A stretch of 64,000 bases of DNA from Paenibacillus sp. FSL W8-0186 (GTDB taxonomy: Bacteria > Bacillota > Bacilli > Paenibacillales > Paenibacillaceae), in assembly GCF_037969765.1 (NCBI RefSeq), contig NZ_CP150207.1, forward strand, positions 3,837,001 to 3,901,000. Direction: 5' to 3'. This document shows positions 43,301 to 52,065 of this stretch, piece after piece. The notes under the pieces are model-generated. The model was not told where the DNA came from. It ran no database searches and was given only the letters and a program-made list of their open reading frames with translations. Each line of letters starts with the position of its first letter. The stretch's first letter is position 1. The translations under genes were made by a program, and so were the position numbers.

Positions 43301-46185
43301 ACAACTCGAACATCACTGATTTCTTCTTTCGCTTCAAACGTTAGCTTGACGCTATCGCCTTTTGCAATTCTGCCTTTCATACTTTGGTCTGAGCTAATGG
43401 AAATAGACTCTAACCTGTTGCTAGCCTCATGGCGCTGCCCGAAAATTCTAAACTCGCTTAATTCCAGCATATTGGAAATTTTCCCGTGCAAAACATCTGG
43501 CTGCGGATCAATCATTTGGATTTTCAACAAACGAAACTGCGAATTTTGATACTCCTCTGCCACCTCAATTATCGACATTTCATTTGTAAATTCCGTTTGC
43601 CCTGGTGTAATTCTCGTCCAGTTGACTCCATCATTAGAGGCATAAACCGTCGTCCCAGCCATTCGATCGTCAAAATTCATCCTGCCTTCAAATCCAAAAG
43701 CCTCTGCTGTAACCTTATAATCAGGGCCAAAATCTATAATATGATAAAGATCTGGCGCCAGCGAGTATACAGGAAACGAATTATCATTGTCATCTACAAG
43801 GAGGGAGATGGAGTCTCCAAAAGTCGAGGTGACAATATGGCTATAATCCATGCTGCCATCCTTCAGCAGCGGAGTAAGCCGTTGAAGATTTTCGGCCGCT
43901 GCCTTCAAGGACTTCAGCTGCTCTACAAATTGTTCATTAGTCGCATTCACCAGCAGCTTTTCCGTCTCGGATAAAACCTGCTTATAATAGTTAAGCGATG
44001 CTGTCTCATAAAGCGTATTCGGATCATACAGAGAACGGATCGCCTCGACTGCGGCAGCCCGATCGGCAGCTACCGCTATCGTTACCTTCTTGGTCTCCAG
44101 GGTAGTGCCGTCTGATGCTTCTACTACAAAAGAATAGATTCCTGATTGCAGTGGCTTCCACAAAAATTCCCCGGTATTCGCATTTAATGAAGCTCCGTTC
44201 GGAAGCTCAGCTATGTTATACGTCAAAACATCCGACGAGCCGGAATCCGTCGCAGAGAAATCCAGCTGCAATGGCGCACCGACAAATACATCGATGGTTA
44301 AATCCGACTTCCCAGTATTAAAAATGGGCGGAGTCAGTTGTTCCCCTGCCTTGACGTTGAAGTGATCAATTCCCACGGTCGTGCCTTCGCCCTTTACATT
44401 CATATAAACCAAGCTAAAATCTCCATGCAGTTGGCCATATGAAACATGGTTGATACCCATATCAAAAGTTATATATCTCCACTCATTTCGTGTATCTGGC
44501 AAGGTTAACGTATGATACGGCTCAGCATCGAAGCCAGTGCTCAGCTCCAATACAGCCGGGCTGTTGCTGCGAAACTTCACTCCGACAAGGCTTGAAGTGC
44601 TGCGATTTCCAAAAGCAAGATTATGAACCGCAATTTTACTTCCCTCGGATGCAGGACTGAATTCCACATACGAAATTCCTTCATCCACCGCAGTCCGTGT
44701 GGTCTGATCAAAAGCAGTATACCTTTCTTCAAGCTCTACAAATGCTGCATGCTGCTCCTTAGGAAGATATTGGGTTCCTTCCACCTCGGCTTCCTGCGGA
44801 ATGTAAAGCCAGAAGTCCCCTCCGCCGTCCACGCTTTCCCAAGCCTGTGTAAAGTTGCCCTGATAGTAGTAATTGGACGGGTTTCGCTTCACAAATGCTT
44901 CATAAAAATACGGCGCTTCTTCCGCTACATCCATATCCCTAACATACTTGTAGTAGTAATACATATCCCAGAATAGAGCCGTATTTGTTCTGCCCTTGTA
45001 TAAATCGGAAATTTTATAATAGATGCCCTTAACCTCTCCATCGGGAAAAATCGAATGCGCCACAGGTGTCCACGGCGTGTCATACCCAAGCATAAACTGC
45101 CAAAAATAATCGGCTGCCTTCAGCACGCGATCATCCAAAAATTCATAGTAGCCTACGGCATGATCTTCCTCGGATACTGTACCTTCTATCGGATCTACTT
45201 TTGTTCCCTGAGCATAGAACATTCGTGCCAAAATCGCTGCATTGGTGAAATCACCTGCACCATGAGCCTGATCCCGTCCCATCTCCACGTGTTGGACCCT
45301 CGGCGAATCCAATGCCTCTCCAGTCGCTTCATTGGTTTCGACCAGGCGGAATAAACGCTTAATCGAGCCGTTGAAGCCTTGATTAAGCGCCGTTTTATTG
45401 ACAGTAGCCCACTCCACAGCTTCATCGTATCTTTCTCTATTGTCAGTAAAAATATAGCCTGCCATTGCACCGAGAAGCGGATAAAGATGCTGGTTCATAA
45501 AATGGTTGTTATCGTGCTGAAAGGTTTCAATCACAGGGTTAATTAGATTATTGGTAAAATTGGCGGTATCCTCTTCCGTCCAGGCCAACGATCCATCTTG
45601 GTAACTGGTAGATCTTAAAATTTCTGCAGCAGTAACCATTCGATTGAGCGGAATACCGGTATGGATATGAGCATCATTAAAATACGCATACTGATCCGGA
45701 TCCATCTGAGACCAAATCCGAATGATGTCCAATGCATTTTTACGATAAACTTCTTCACCCGTAACAACATACATTAGCGTTTGTGTATACGCTTTCAACC
45801 CATCCTGAATAAATCTTGAATTGATGCCCTGGCTATTGAACGCGTAGGATGCCGGCTTCGCAGGATCGCTAGAGCTGGCATGGCTTGAAGCCACTGTCTT
45901 TGAAGCCGCAGAGGATACGGTCATAGCCTGGTAATAGGAATACCATGGCTCCTTCTTCGCTAATACCTGCGTTCTCATGTTTTCCAGGACAGATTTAGTT
46001 ACACCGACGCCAGGATGAATAAATCCATTGCTCTCACTTTCTATAATTTCAACCTGATAACCACTCCCAGGCGAAGCCGAAACGGATGCCGGTGTTATTA
46101 TAGCGCAAGAAGCAAGCATTAGTGCGGCAAGAGAAGTCATCAGAAAACGCTTCCACATTGCCTTAAAAATAATCGTTCTTTTCAT
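40345..46185 (-). CDS. Giant SLH-anchored surface protein with alginate-lyase-like catalytic domain, discoidin, Big_2 and SLH modules
   Basis: The 1946-residue protein starts at ATG 46185 (GGAGGTG; 16 upstream codons rejected). Residues 1-40 form a signal peptide. Residues 45-470 are an alpha/alpha barrel like the alginate lyase superfamily (NNHFMNQHLYPLLGAMAG, DQAHGAGDFTNAA). Then come a carbohydrate-binding-like beta-sandwich (about 520-635), a cadherin/He_PIG domain (about 640-725), a helical linker, and three F5/8-type discoidin modules (about 772-918, 1035-1165, 1285-1415) with short linkers. Three Big_2 domains (about 1418-1695), a Pro/Ser/Gly-rich linker and three SLH motifs (about 1765-1946) complete it. 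The SLH motifs bind the secondary wall polymer, so the enzyme is displayed on the cell surface. It is probably a uronate-polymer lyase; the substrate is unknown. Confidence 0.87.
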   Translation of the reverse strand: MKRTIIFKAMWKRFLMTSLAALMLASCAIITPASVSASPGSGYQVEIIESESNGFIHPGVGVTKSVLENMRTQVLAKKEPWYSYYQAMTVSSAASKTVASSHASSSDPAKPASYAFNSQGINSRFIQDGLKAYTQTLMYVVTGEEVYRKNALDIIRIWSQMDPDQYAYFNDAHIHTGIPLNRMVTAAEILRSTSYQDGSLAWTEEDTANFTNNLINPVIETFQHDNNHFMNQHLYPLLGAMAGYIFTDNRERYDEAVEWATVNKTALNQGFNGSIKRLFRLVETNEATGEALDSPRVQHVEMGRDQAHGAGDFTNAAILARMFYAQGTKVDPIEGTVSEEDHAVGYYEFLDDRVLKAADYFWQFMLGYDTPWTPVAHSIFPDGEVKGIYYKISDLYKGRTNTALFWDMYYYYKYVRDMDVAEEAPYFYEAFVKRNPSNYYYQGNFTQAWESVDGGGDFWLYIPQEAEVEGTQYLPKEQHAAFVELEERYTAFDQTTRTAVDEGISYVEFSPASEGSKIAVHNLAFGNRSTSSLVGVKFRSNSPAVLELSTGFDAEPYHTLTLPDTRNEWRYITFDMGINHVSYGQLHGDFSLVYMNVKGEGTTVGIDHFNVKAGEQLTPPIFNTGKSDLTIDVFVGAPLQLDFSATDSGSSDVLTYNIAELPNGASLNANTGEFLWKPLQSGIYSFVVEASDGTTLETKKVTIAVAADRAAAVEAIRSLYDPNTLYETASLNYYKQVLSETEKLLVNATNEQFVEQLKSLKAAAENLQRLTPLLKDGSMDYSHIVTSTFGDSISLLVDDNDNSFPVYSLAPDLYHIIDFGPDYKVTAEAFGFEGRMNFDDRMAGTTVYASNDGVNWTRITPGQTEFTNEMSIIEVAEEYQNSQFRLLKIQMIDPQPDVLHGKISNMLELSEFRIFGQRHEASNRLESISISSDQSMKGRIAKGDSVKLTFEAKEEISDVRVVIQGQEADIQTTDHISFTAIAAMGDEAETGTIAFSIDYLTHDGTAGDTAYFTTDGSKLFLADESILISDVLEMASLIDSTTGRSAADTLKQTGYLFDNDMTTFSDYRFNGGGAGGYITFDFKEGNRVELNSVDLLARQDQYYTRIRGTVVQGSNDNVTWTTISSAASSMEEWQQLKITDPGPYRYIRLYNSSAWFGNMAEVKFYGSVTSVSQLESVSISSEQAIRNRIVSGDTVKLSIQAKEAINDVRVMIQGQEAVVSTADDVNFIAAAVMEEGVSAGLVNFTINYKLQDGSDGFPITSTTDFSSLLLVDEMNVIENVTSISELIDSTAGRTAADTLKQVNNLFDSNASTNSDFRAGSNSGSGSYIIFDFKEGHAVQLSAVELLARQDQYYTRIKGTVVQGSNDNMTWTDLTVPAASTMEWQTFSISESVPYRYIRIYNSGAWYGNMAELRLHKAKPVTLENLTIAPETISLKVGETQGLKVTANYSDETQTDVTATASYSTSNEAVATVSEAGKVTAAAAGTAVVTVMYEGEIATVDVTITSVLEPEPEPEPVTLESLTIAPESVSLKPGDMQALNVIANYSDDTKADVTAFASYSTSNESVATVNETGVVSAAAEGISVITATYENVSTMVGVKVKLVLEPEPEPVTLENLMVTPESISLKPGDMQALNVTANYSDDTKADVTAFASYSTSNESVATVNEAGVVSAGSAGTSVITATYENVSVMVGVKITTPSSSGNTGSGNTSRPTERAGSVAPTEPIQPAPAESDPTDPEPGSAEPAQPTPAKPVFNDKVDLVVLRAITERGQNAPAVSFNDLSPSAWSAPAIEWAARMGFVRGFEDGTFRPHASVTRAEFATMVAKAFGLASTGNALFADTRQHWGAEEIAALKELGIISGYSDGTFRPNQQITRAEMVAILARLTNYVPAESSPFSDTESSWAAEAIHAFAAAGIVTGKGDGKFAPADPASRAEAVAVMVRLIDKLIS
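41181..41614 (-). repeat. Near-identical duplicated Big_2 coding segments
   Basis: 41181-41332 and 41463-41614 are about 150-bp segments, 282 bp apart, differing at only about eight positions. A third, more diverged Big_2 unit lies at about 41740-41900. The near identity implies recent duplication or gene conversion inside the surface protein gene. Confidence 0.85.
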
Positions 46186-46570
46186 ATAGCACCTCCATAG
46201 AACTATAACTAATCCCCAACAACCTATCCTCATAAAAAAATCCAGTTCTTTGCAGGAATTGAAGAGACAACTATCGTTTACATGCTTAAGCTTGAACTGG
46301 CCTCCTTCCTTATATTTTTACATAACCTCCAATTCCCCGTTTCATCATGTCTATAGCTGTTGTTTGCTCGTTCTAAGATTAACATCGCCTTATCTGATGA
46401 TGAATGAAGTTTTTAAAGACTTATATGCAGGTTATTTAAGCTGCATGGCAATAACAAGGTTCAACCCTTTTGCCGTTAAACCTTTTTGCAGCACAAAAAA
46501 AGCGGCAGCTAATCTAGCCCCGCCTGCTCTAAATTAAACGATCCACGCAATAAAACACATCTGTCAATCG
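46186..46570. other. Gap upstream of the surface protein gene
   Basis: This 385-bp AT-rich stretch should hold the promoter of the SLH protein gene and the 3' end of the VanX-like transcript. I found no convincing -35/-10 pair, terminator or small gene. Confidence 0.5.
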
Positions 46571-47473
46571 CTATTCCACATCAAAATCAAAATACTTCTT
46601 TGGATACGGCTCGTTGTTCAAGGTATAATGCCACCATTCTTTGTTGTACGGTTTGAAACCGGCAGCCATCATCGTTTCTTTGAGCAGCAGTCGATTCTTA
46701 GTCTGCACTTCTGTCAAGCCTGCTGCATCATGCGCGGAAATCTCGCCCAGGAAATCATGTATACCGCCCATATCAATTGGCTCTCCTGTTTCTTGATCAG
46801 CCAAGGTTAAATCTACAGTGCTTCCGCGTGAATGGCCTGACCGCTGCGAAAGGTAGCCCAGCTTGAACACATTTTTCTTATCGATGTCAGGATAGAACTC
46901 CTCCTTCATCTTGACATCCTGCTCCTCTGCCGCCCATTTCTTGAAATGCTCCACCGCCTTTTGCGGACGATAGGCATCATAAATGAGCAAGGAATAGCCC
47001 AGCGGTTCCAACGCTTGTTCTGCTTTTTTTAGCGCCTTTGCTGCTTGTACGCTTAAAATAGCAAACGGCGCATGATAGCCGTCGATTTGTTCTCCAACAA
47101 AGTTGTATTCACTATAATAGCGAATGTCATAGTAGGCATACTCGAGCACCTCGTCTGCATAAACAAACCCTTCAGGCAGCTCTCGCTTCTTCGCAATCCC
47201 GACAATCGGCTGATCCCCTGCTTGATCCGCCTCAGCTTCTAGCTGAGCTTCTTCCCCTTCCTGCGCGGAATTCTGCCCCATCTCCGCTTGATCGCTCTCC
47301 AAGCCTGGTTCAGCTCCAAGCTCTTCTTGTTCAGAGCTCTGCCCTTCCTCAGACATAGTTTGACTGGATAAATTCTCTTCATGTGCCGGCAAGGAAGTGG
47401 AGGAGCATCCTGCCAGTAATCCAGCCAATAATCCTGCCAAGACTAAGCCTAGTGTTAACCAATTTCTGTTCAT
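46571..47473 (-). CDS. VanX/DdpX-type D-Ala-D-Ala dipeptidase lipoprotein
   Basis: The protein has about 300 residues from ATG 47473 (AAAGGGGAG upstream; 14 earlier codons rejected). A signal peptide with lipobox LLAGC is followed by a long acidic Glu/Gln/Ser-rich linker (about 25-95), then the M15D dipeptidase domain. Zinc and catalytic residues match VanX: His and Asp in SGHSRGSTVDLTL, and Glu and His in EWWHYT; the substrate Arg is in YDAYRPQKA. Unlike cytoplasmic VanX it is exported and lipid-anchored. No vanH or vanA genes are adjacent, so peptidoglycan dipeptide salvage or remodelling is more likely than vancomycin resistance. Confidence 0.88.
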   Translation of the reverse strand: MNRNWLTLGLVLAGLLAGLLAGCSSTSLPAHEENLSSQTMSEEGQSSEQEELGAEPGLESDQAEMGQNSAQEGEEAQLEAEADQAGDQPIVGIAKKRELPEGFVYADEVLEYAYYDIRYYSEYNFVGEQIDGYHAPFAILSVQAAKALKKAEQALEPLGYSLLIYDAYRPQKAVEHFKKWAAEEQDVKMKEEFYPDIDKKNVFKLGYLSQRSGHSRGSTVDLTLADQETGEPIDMGGIHDFLGEISAHDAAGLTEVQTKNRLLLKETMMAAGFKPYNKEWWHYTLNNEPYPKKYFDFDVE

Positions 47474-47508
47474 AAGGTCTCCCCTTTCAGTTCTAAGAAA
47501 CAATAAAA

Positions 47509-47567
47509 CCGCCAAATCCGTAAATGCACAGAGAATATGCTCCTCTTACATTTAAGGATTTTGGCGG
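47509..47567 (-). terminator. Terminator-like hairpin in the leader of the VanX-like gene
   Basis: CCGCCAAAATCC with TAAATG pairs, with two mismatches, with CATTTACGGATTTGGCGG across a 20-nt loop. TTTTATTG follows on the minus strand. It ends only about 35 bp before the VanX-like start codon. It could terminate GH95 readthrough or act as an attenuator for the downstream gene. Confidence 0.65.
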
Positions 47568-47642
47568 TGCATGATTGCATCATCTTAATATGTCTTTCAA
47601 CCGTTGTCAACAGGTTGATCTTGCGGCAAACCCTGCGCGCTG

Positions 47643-47691
47643 GGAGCTAAAGGGTTGTGACCGGCAAAACAGCCGTAACAATTTTAGCTCC
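47643..47691. repeat. Imperfect inverted repeat downstream of GH95
   Basis: GGAGCTAAA and TTTAGCTCC bracket a partly self-complementary interior, 17 bp after the GH95 stop codon. There is no T-run; it may be a transcript-end stabilising structure. Confidence 0.45.
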
Positions 47692-47707
47692 ATAGTGCCG
47701 CAGCGCC

Positions 47708-50086
47708 TTAGTTCCGCCGTTGAATAAAGTACGTCTCGCCCGATTCCGCCCAGAACCGTTCCCCTGTATTGACGATGGTTCCGTCAGACGACTGAACATT
47801 TAGCGGCTCCGCATACTGAACTGAGCACCATCCTGTCAAGGTGGGGGTCAATTCAGCTGAACGAAGGCGGCCATTCTCCCATGCCGCGCTAACCGTGAAG
47901 CCGCCTCTGGCTTTTAGCCCGCGGAATCGGCCGTTCTTCCATGCCTCCGGCAGTGCCGGAAGCAGCTCAATCGTCTCTTCATGGCTCTGCAGCAGCATCT
48001 CGGCAATGCCCGCCGTTCCGCCAAAATTGCCGTCGATCTGAAACGGCGGGTGATCGTCGAACAAATTGGGATACGTCGAGCGGGACAGCAGAGTATTCAC
48101 GAAACGATGCGCCGTATTCCCGTCCCTCAGCCGCGCATACAGGTTGATCAGCCAGGCGCAGCTCCAGCCGGTATGTCCGCCCCCTTGAACGATCCGGCTC
48201 TCCAGCGTCTTTCTGGCTGCCTCGGCAAAGTCCGGCGTGCGGGAAGGCGTGATGGCATTGCCGGGATAGAGCCCATATAGATGCGACACATGGCGATGGC
48301 CGGGCTCGGCTTCCGGGTAATCCCTGCTCCACTCCTGCAATCGGCCGTCCGGCCCTATTCCCGGCTTGGCCATGCGATCCAAAGCCTCCGCGAGCTGATG
48401 GGCAAACTCCCCGTCGATGTCCAAAAGCTCAGCCGCCTGCAGGCAATGACCGAACAATTCCCGGATAAGGTACAGATCCATCGTGGAGGCGGCTGAGACG
48501 CTGCAGGGCTCCCCTTCCTCCGTCAGAAACTTATTCTCCGGCGAGGTTGACGGTGCGGTAACCAGCTCGCCGCCCGGTCCAGGCACAAGCCAATCCAGAC
48601 AGAATTCCGCAGCGCCTTTCATTAACGGATAAGCCGTCTCCGCCAGAAACTGCCGATCCCGATTAAAAGCATAATGCTCCCACAAATGCCGGCTTAGCCA
48701 TACTCCGCCCATCGGCCAGAACGCCCAGCTCGGCTCCCCGTCCGACGGCCCAGCGGCTCTCCACAGATCTACGTTGTGGTGCGCCGTCCAGCCCCGGCAG
48801 CCGTAATGGATCCGCGCCGTCCGCGCCCCCGTCTCGCTCAAATCCTGAATCATGCGGAACAGCGGCTCATGCAGCTCGCTTAAATTGCATATTTCCGCCG
48901 GCCAGTAATTCATCTCGGTATTGATGTTTGTCGTGTAATTGCTATTCCAGGGCGGCTGCATATGCGGATTCCATATTCCCTGCAGATGCGCAGGCTGCGT
49001 GCCGGGCCGGGAGCTAGCCATCAACAGATAGCGGCCATATTGAAAATAGAGCGCCTCCAGCATCGGATCCGGCGTCCCCCCCTGATAGGCCTTGAGTCGT
49101 TCGTCTGTCGGCAAGGAGCTGACTTCCGCGGATAACTGTGGATTCAGCTCCAGCTCCACCCGGCGGAACAATGCCTGATGATCCTCGATATGCCGGCTGA
49201 GCAGCCGGTCATAGCCGTGTCGAGCCGCGGCTTCGAGCGGCTGTCTGCATTTCTCGGCTGCGCTAATCCCTGTATCCGTCCCCGGCATGACCCGGTAACC
49301 AGCAAAATCAGTCGCAGCCGCCAGCAGCAGCGTCACCGAGCTAGCGCCGGCTATATCAAGCCGGCCGCTCCGCACAGCCAGATTTCCCCCATCGTGCAGC
49401 ACGCGCAATTGTGCTTCATACGACAACCCCAGCCCGTCTTCATAAAGGATGGACTGCGGGTGATCGCCCCGATAATTGTCGGCGATATGGCTCGGAGCCC
49501 GGCCCCGCATGACCAGGCCGGTCCCTTGCTCGCATGTCCCAACATTGTGCTGAAGCGGAGAGTCCAAGACGATAGACAGATGAATGGTTCCCTGTTCTTC
49601 CGCCTCCAGACGAACAGCCAGCACCTGATCGACGGCGCTGACGAACGCACGCCTCGTAAACCTGGTCCCGTCGGCACAATATGTCACGGCCGCAATGCCT
49701 GTGTCCAAATCCAGCTCCCGGTAATAATCCGTAATCTCACCTGTTCCCAAATGCTCTAATTTCAAATTGCCGAGCGGCTGGTACGATTCCGTACGCTTGC
49801 CCAGCATCTTCGCTTCGATTAGCCGCTCCGCTTCTTTGTATTCCCCCGCAAATATGAGCTCTCGCGACCGTTTCAAGTGACGAAGCGCATCATAATTTTG
49901 CGTGTCGCGAGGAAAACCGGACCATAGCGTATCTTCGTTAAGCGCAATCAGTTCGCTGCGGCTTCCTCCGAATACCATACCGCCCAGCCTGCCATTTCCG
50001 ATAGGAAGTGCTTCTTCCCAGCGGGATGCGGGACATCTGTACCATAGCTTGGTGTCCTCGCTTCCGATACAGTGCTCTTTACTCAT
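47708..50086 (-). CDS. GH95 alpha-L-fucosidase (or alpha-L-galactosidase)
   Basis: The 792-residue cytoplasmic enzyme begins with the family motif WEEALPIGNGRLGGMVFGG. Active-site residues recognisable from Bifidobacterium AfcA are Asn387 and Asn389 in TTNINTEMNYW, acid Glu517 in SPENKF and Asp685 in FQIDGNFGG. N-terminal beta-sandwich, helical (alpha/alpha)6 barrel and C-terminal beta domain account for the length, which is normal. It removes terminal alpha-1,2-L-fucose or L-galactose, as on xyloglucan side chains. It is the last gene after the Lpl-type importer but is preceded by a terminator 33 bp before its ATG. Start ATG 50086 behind GGAGGGGAG. Confidence 0.93.
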   Translation of the reverse strand: MSKEHCIGSEDTKLWYRCPASRWEEALPIGNGRLGGMVFGGSRSELIALNEDTLWSGFPRDTQNYDALRHLKRSRELIFAGEYKEAERLIEAKMLGKRTESYQPLGNLKLEHLGTGEITDYYRELDLDTGIAAVTYCADGTRFTRRAFVSAVDQVLAVRLEAEEQGTIHLSIVLDSPLQHNVGTCEQGTGLVMRGRAPSHIADNYRGDHPQSILYEDGLGLSYEAQLRVLHDGGNLAVRSGRLDIAGASSVTLLLAAATDFAGYRVMPGTDTGISAAEKCRQPLEAAARHGYDRLLSRHIEDHQALFRRVELELNPQLSAEVSSLPTDERLKAYQGGTPDPMLEALYFQYGRYLLMASSRPGTQPAHLQGIWNPHMQPPWNSNYTTNINTEMNYWPAEICNLSELHEPLFRMIQDLSETGARTARIHYGCRGWTAHHNVDLWRAAGPSDGEPSWAFWPMGGVWLSRHLWEHYAFNRDRQFLAETAYPLMKGAAEFCLDWLVPGPGGELVTAPSTSPENKFLTEEGEPCSVSAASTMDLYLIRELFGHCLQAAELLDIDGEFAHQLAEALDRMAKPGIGPDGRLQEWSRDYPEAEPGHRHVSHLYGLYPGNAITPSRTPDFAEAARKTLESRIVQGGGHTGWSCAWLINLYARLRDGNTAHRFVNTLLSRSTYPNLFDDHPPFQIDGNFGGTAGIAEMLLQSHEETIELLPALPEAWKNGRFRGLKARGGFTVSAAWENGRLRSAELTPTLTGWCSVQYAEPLNVQSSDGTIVNTGERFWAESGETYFIQRRN

Positions 50087-50118
50087 TTTCTCCCCTCCGA
50101 TTGTAAAAAACTTAGAGA

Positions 50119-50146
50119 AAAAGGCCCGAGTATTTACGGGCCTTTT
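50119..50146 (-). terminator. Intercistronic terminator between the binding-protein and GH95 genes
   Basis: The 10-bp stem AAAAGGCCCG/CGGGCCTTTT with an 8-nt loop is followed by TTCTC on the minus strand. It leaves only 33 bp to the GH95 start codon, so GH95 is expressed by readthrough or from a promoter upstream of or inside the hairpin. Confidence 0.85.
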
Positions 50147-50197
50147 CTTGATTCGTGCTATCCAGTTGTAGCAAATCCGCTCCGCCTGAGCGCTGAA

Positions 50198-51928
50198 TTA
50201 TTTAATGTCTTTGCCTGTGAACAGAGATACTCTTGCTTTCACGAGCTCTGTATATTCGGCTTCCATTTTTTCTGCACCTGCTTTATCAAGCTCAGCGAGG
50301 AAGTCATCATAGATTTTGTCGAAGTTCTCGCGTTTGGCCAGAACGGCTTCCGGAATCCTTTTGCGGATGATATCCTGCGTTTTCTTGAAGATGATTTGAT
50401 AATCGCCGTCCGTAGGAACAGGCATGTTGTACAGAGCGCCCCATTCCTTCGCTTTAAAATCGCTTTCTTGCGGGAACAGGTCTTTCCACGTCGTTGCGCC
50501 GTATGCTTTTAAAGTTTCTTTCTCTGCTTCAGTGTAGCCGGCAACAATTTGCTCAGGGAAATTCGTCGTATAGTAGTTTCCAGTAGAATCTTTAACTCCA
50601 TCGCCATAGCGAGCACTCATTGCCAAGTACAAGCCAATGCCGGATTCCTTCGTAAAGTTAGTTGCATCATTCACTTTTCTATCTTGAATTTCTTGCGGAA
50701 TTACCCGAACGCCGTTTTCAACGTTATAATGCTTGCCTTCAATACCCCAGTTTCTAAGAATTTGGCCTTCTTCGGAGGCCAGCCAATCCAGAAACTTTAT
50801 AGCGCGGACCGGATCTTTGCAAGCAGTTGTTATGCTGATGCCATAGCCGTCAACGCCTGCCGATTGGAAGGAGTGGTCAACGTATTCTTCAGACAATGTT
50901 ACAGGGAAATGTGCATAAGTGTATTCATCCTTGCCCGCTGTTTTTAACGCATTTTCAGCATCCTGATATCCCCACTCCTGGTCAATGAGACCCAGAACGC
51001 GGCCGCTGGCGATTTTAGCTTTGTACTGGTCATCTTTTTGCACGAAAGTATCTTTATCAAGCAATCCTTCATTGTACATATGGTTCAGCCAACGGAAATA
51101 TTCCTTTTCTACCGGGCGTTTATAGTGCAGAATCGCCTCATAAGTTTCCGGGTTCACATAGTATTCCCCGTCATCCGGTGCCCCTGTTGCCAGGAATGCC
51201 GGATTGGTTACGGTAATCATGATTCTCCAGTCATCCGCATTAAGTGTGAGCGGAATGGTCGGCTGTCCATCGGTAGTCGGATGCTTCTCTACGTATTGCT
51301 TCAATACGTTTTCGAAATCTTGGACTGTACGGACCTTAGGATAACCTAGCTCCTTCAATACGCGTTGTTGGATTTCAAAACCTCCAATTGCATCAAAAGA
51401 TTCCTGATCCACACCCACATTTGTCGTTAAAGAATAAATAGCCGGATCTTCGTTGCTGTATTTCAGGCGATTCATATTCTCGCTGAATATTTTCTTAATA
51501 TTTGGAGCATGTTCTTCAATTAGCGGGGCCATGTCAACAATAAGTTCTGCGTCCACCAGACTGGATAAGTTTCCTTTGGCAAAAATAAGATCAGGTACAT
51601 CACCGCTAGCTGCCATCAACGCAATTTTATTATCCCCACCACCGCTGCCGACGTCATACTCCGCTTCAATCGTGACGCCCGTTTTCTCCGTGATGACTTT
51701 GCCGATATCATCCTGCATATTATTCCAGTTTGGACTTGCGTCCGCTCCGAAGAACGTAAGGGTGATCGGGCTGGTATCTGCTCCCGCCTCAGTGCTTTGA
51801 TTCGTGTTGCCCGTATTCGCATTCCCTGCATTTTTGCTGTCACCGCCAGAGCTTCCGCAGCCGCTAAGCAGCATCATGCTTGCCAGCAGAAGTGCAACGA
51901 TTGTCTTTGGACTTTTCCGCTTCTTCAT
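50198..51928 (-). CDS. Large sugar-binding lipoprotein (LplA/YtcQ type)
   Basis: The protein has 576 residues from ATG 51928 (GAGGGGG about 9 nt upstream). Signal peptide with lipobox LLSGC, Ser/Asn/Thr-rich linker, then the large family 1 binding fold typical of LplA partners of LplB/LplC permeases (LTFFGADASPNWNNM near the start, VDGYGISITTACKDPVRAIKFLDWLAS late). It follows the two permease genes and supplies substrate to them. The GH95, GH31 and GH3 neighbours suggest an oligosaccharide, possibly from xyloglucan. Confidence 0.92.
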   Translation of the reverse strand: MKKRKSPKTIVALLLASMMLLSGCGSSGGDSKNAGNANTGNTNQSTEAGADTSPITLTFFGADASPNWNNMQDDIGKVITEKTGVTIEAEYDVGSGGGDNKIALMAASGDVPDLIFAKGNLSSLVDAELIVDMAPLIEEHAPNIKKIFSENMNRLKYSNEDPAIYSLTTNVGVDQESFDAIGGFEIQQRVLKELGYPKVRTVQDFENVLKQYVEKHPTTDGQPTIPLTLNADDWRIMITVTNPAFLATGAPDDGEYYVNPETYEAILHYKRPVEKEYFRWLNHMYNEGLLDKDTFVQKDDQYKAKIASGRVLGLIDQEWGYQDAENALKTAGKDEYTYAHFPVTLSEEYVDHSFQSAGVDGYGISITTACKDPVRAIKFLDWLASEEGQILRNWGIEGKHYNVENGVRVIPQEIQDRKVNDATNFTKESGIGLYLAMSARYGDGVKDSTGNYYTTNFPEQIVAGYTEAEKETLKAYGATTWKDLFPQESDFKAKEWGALYNMPVPTDGDYQIIFKKTQDIIRKRIPEAVLAKRENFDKIYDDFLAELDKAGAEKMEAEYTELVKARVSLFTGKDIK

Positions 51929-51999
51929 TTCTACTTTCCCCCTCATGTCATAATCACAACTATATTTGTATAACAGGCTGTCCCTGCGTATACCGATAT

Positions 52000-52025
52000 C
52001 TAGGTAAGTGCTTACAATCCTAGGT
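52000..52025. repeat. Inverted repeat between the permease and binding-protein genes
   Basis: CTAGGTAAG and CTTAC-AAT-CCTAG form a bulged stem with a 2-nt centre in the 137-bp gap between lplC-like and lplA-like genes. A role in mRNA processing or differential stability is possible. Confidence 0.45.
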
Positions 52026-52065
52026 TTAGAAAATATATGCTAATTTCTCCGCATCATCTGAACCA

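Noticed and set aside
46571..47473. Vancomycin resistance gene (vanX)
   Set aside because: No vanH, vanA or vanRS genes adjoin it, and the protein is an exported lipoprotein, unlike cytoplasmic VanX.
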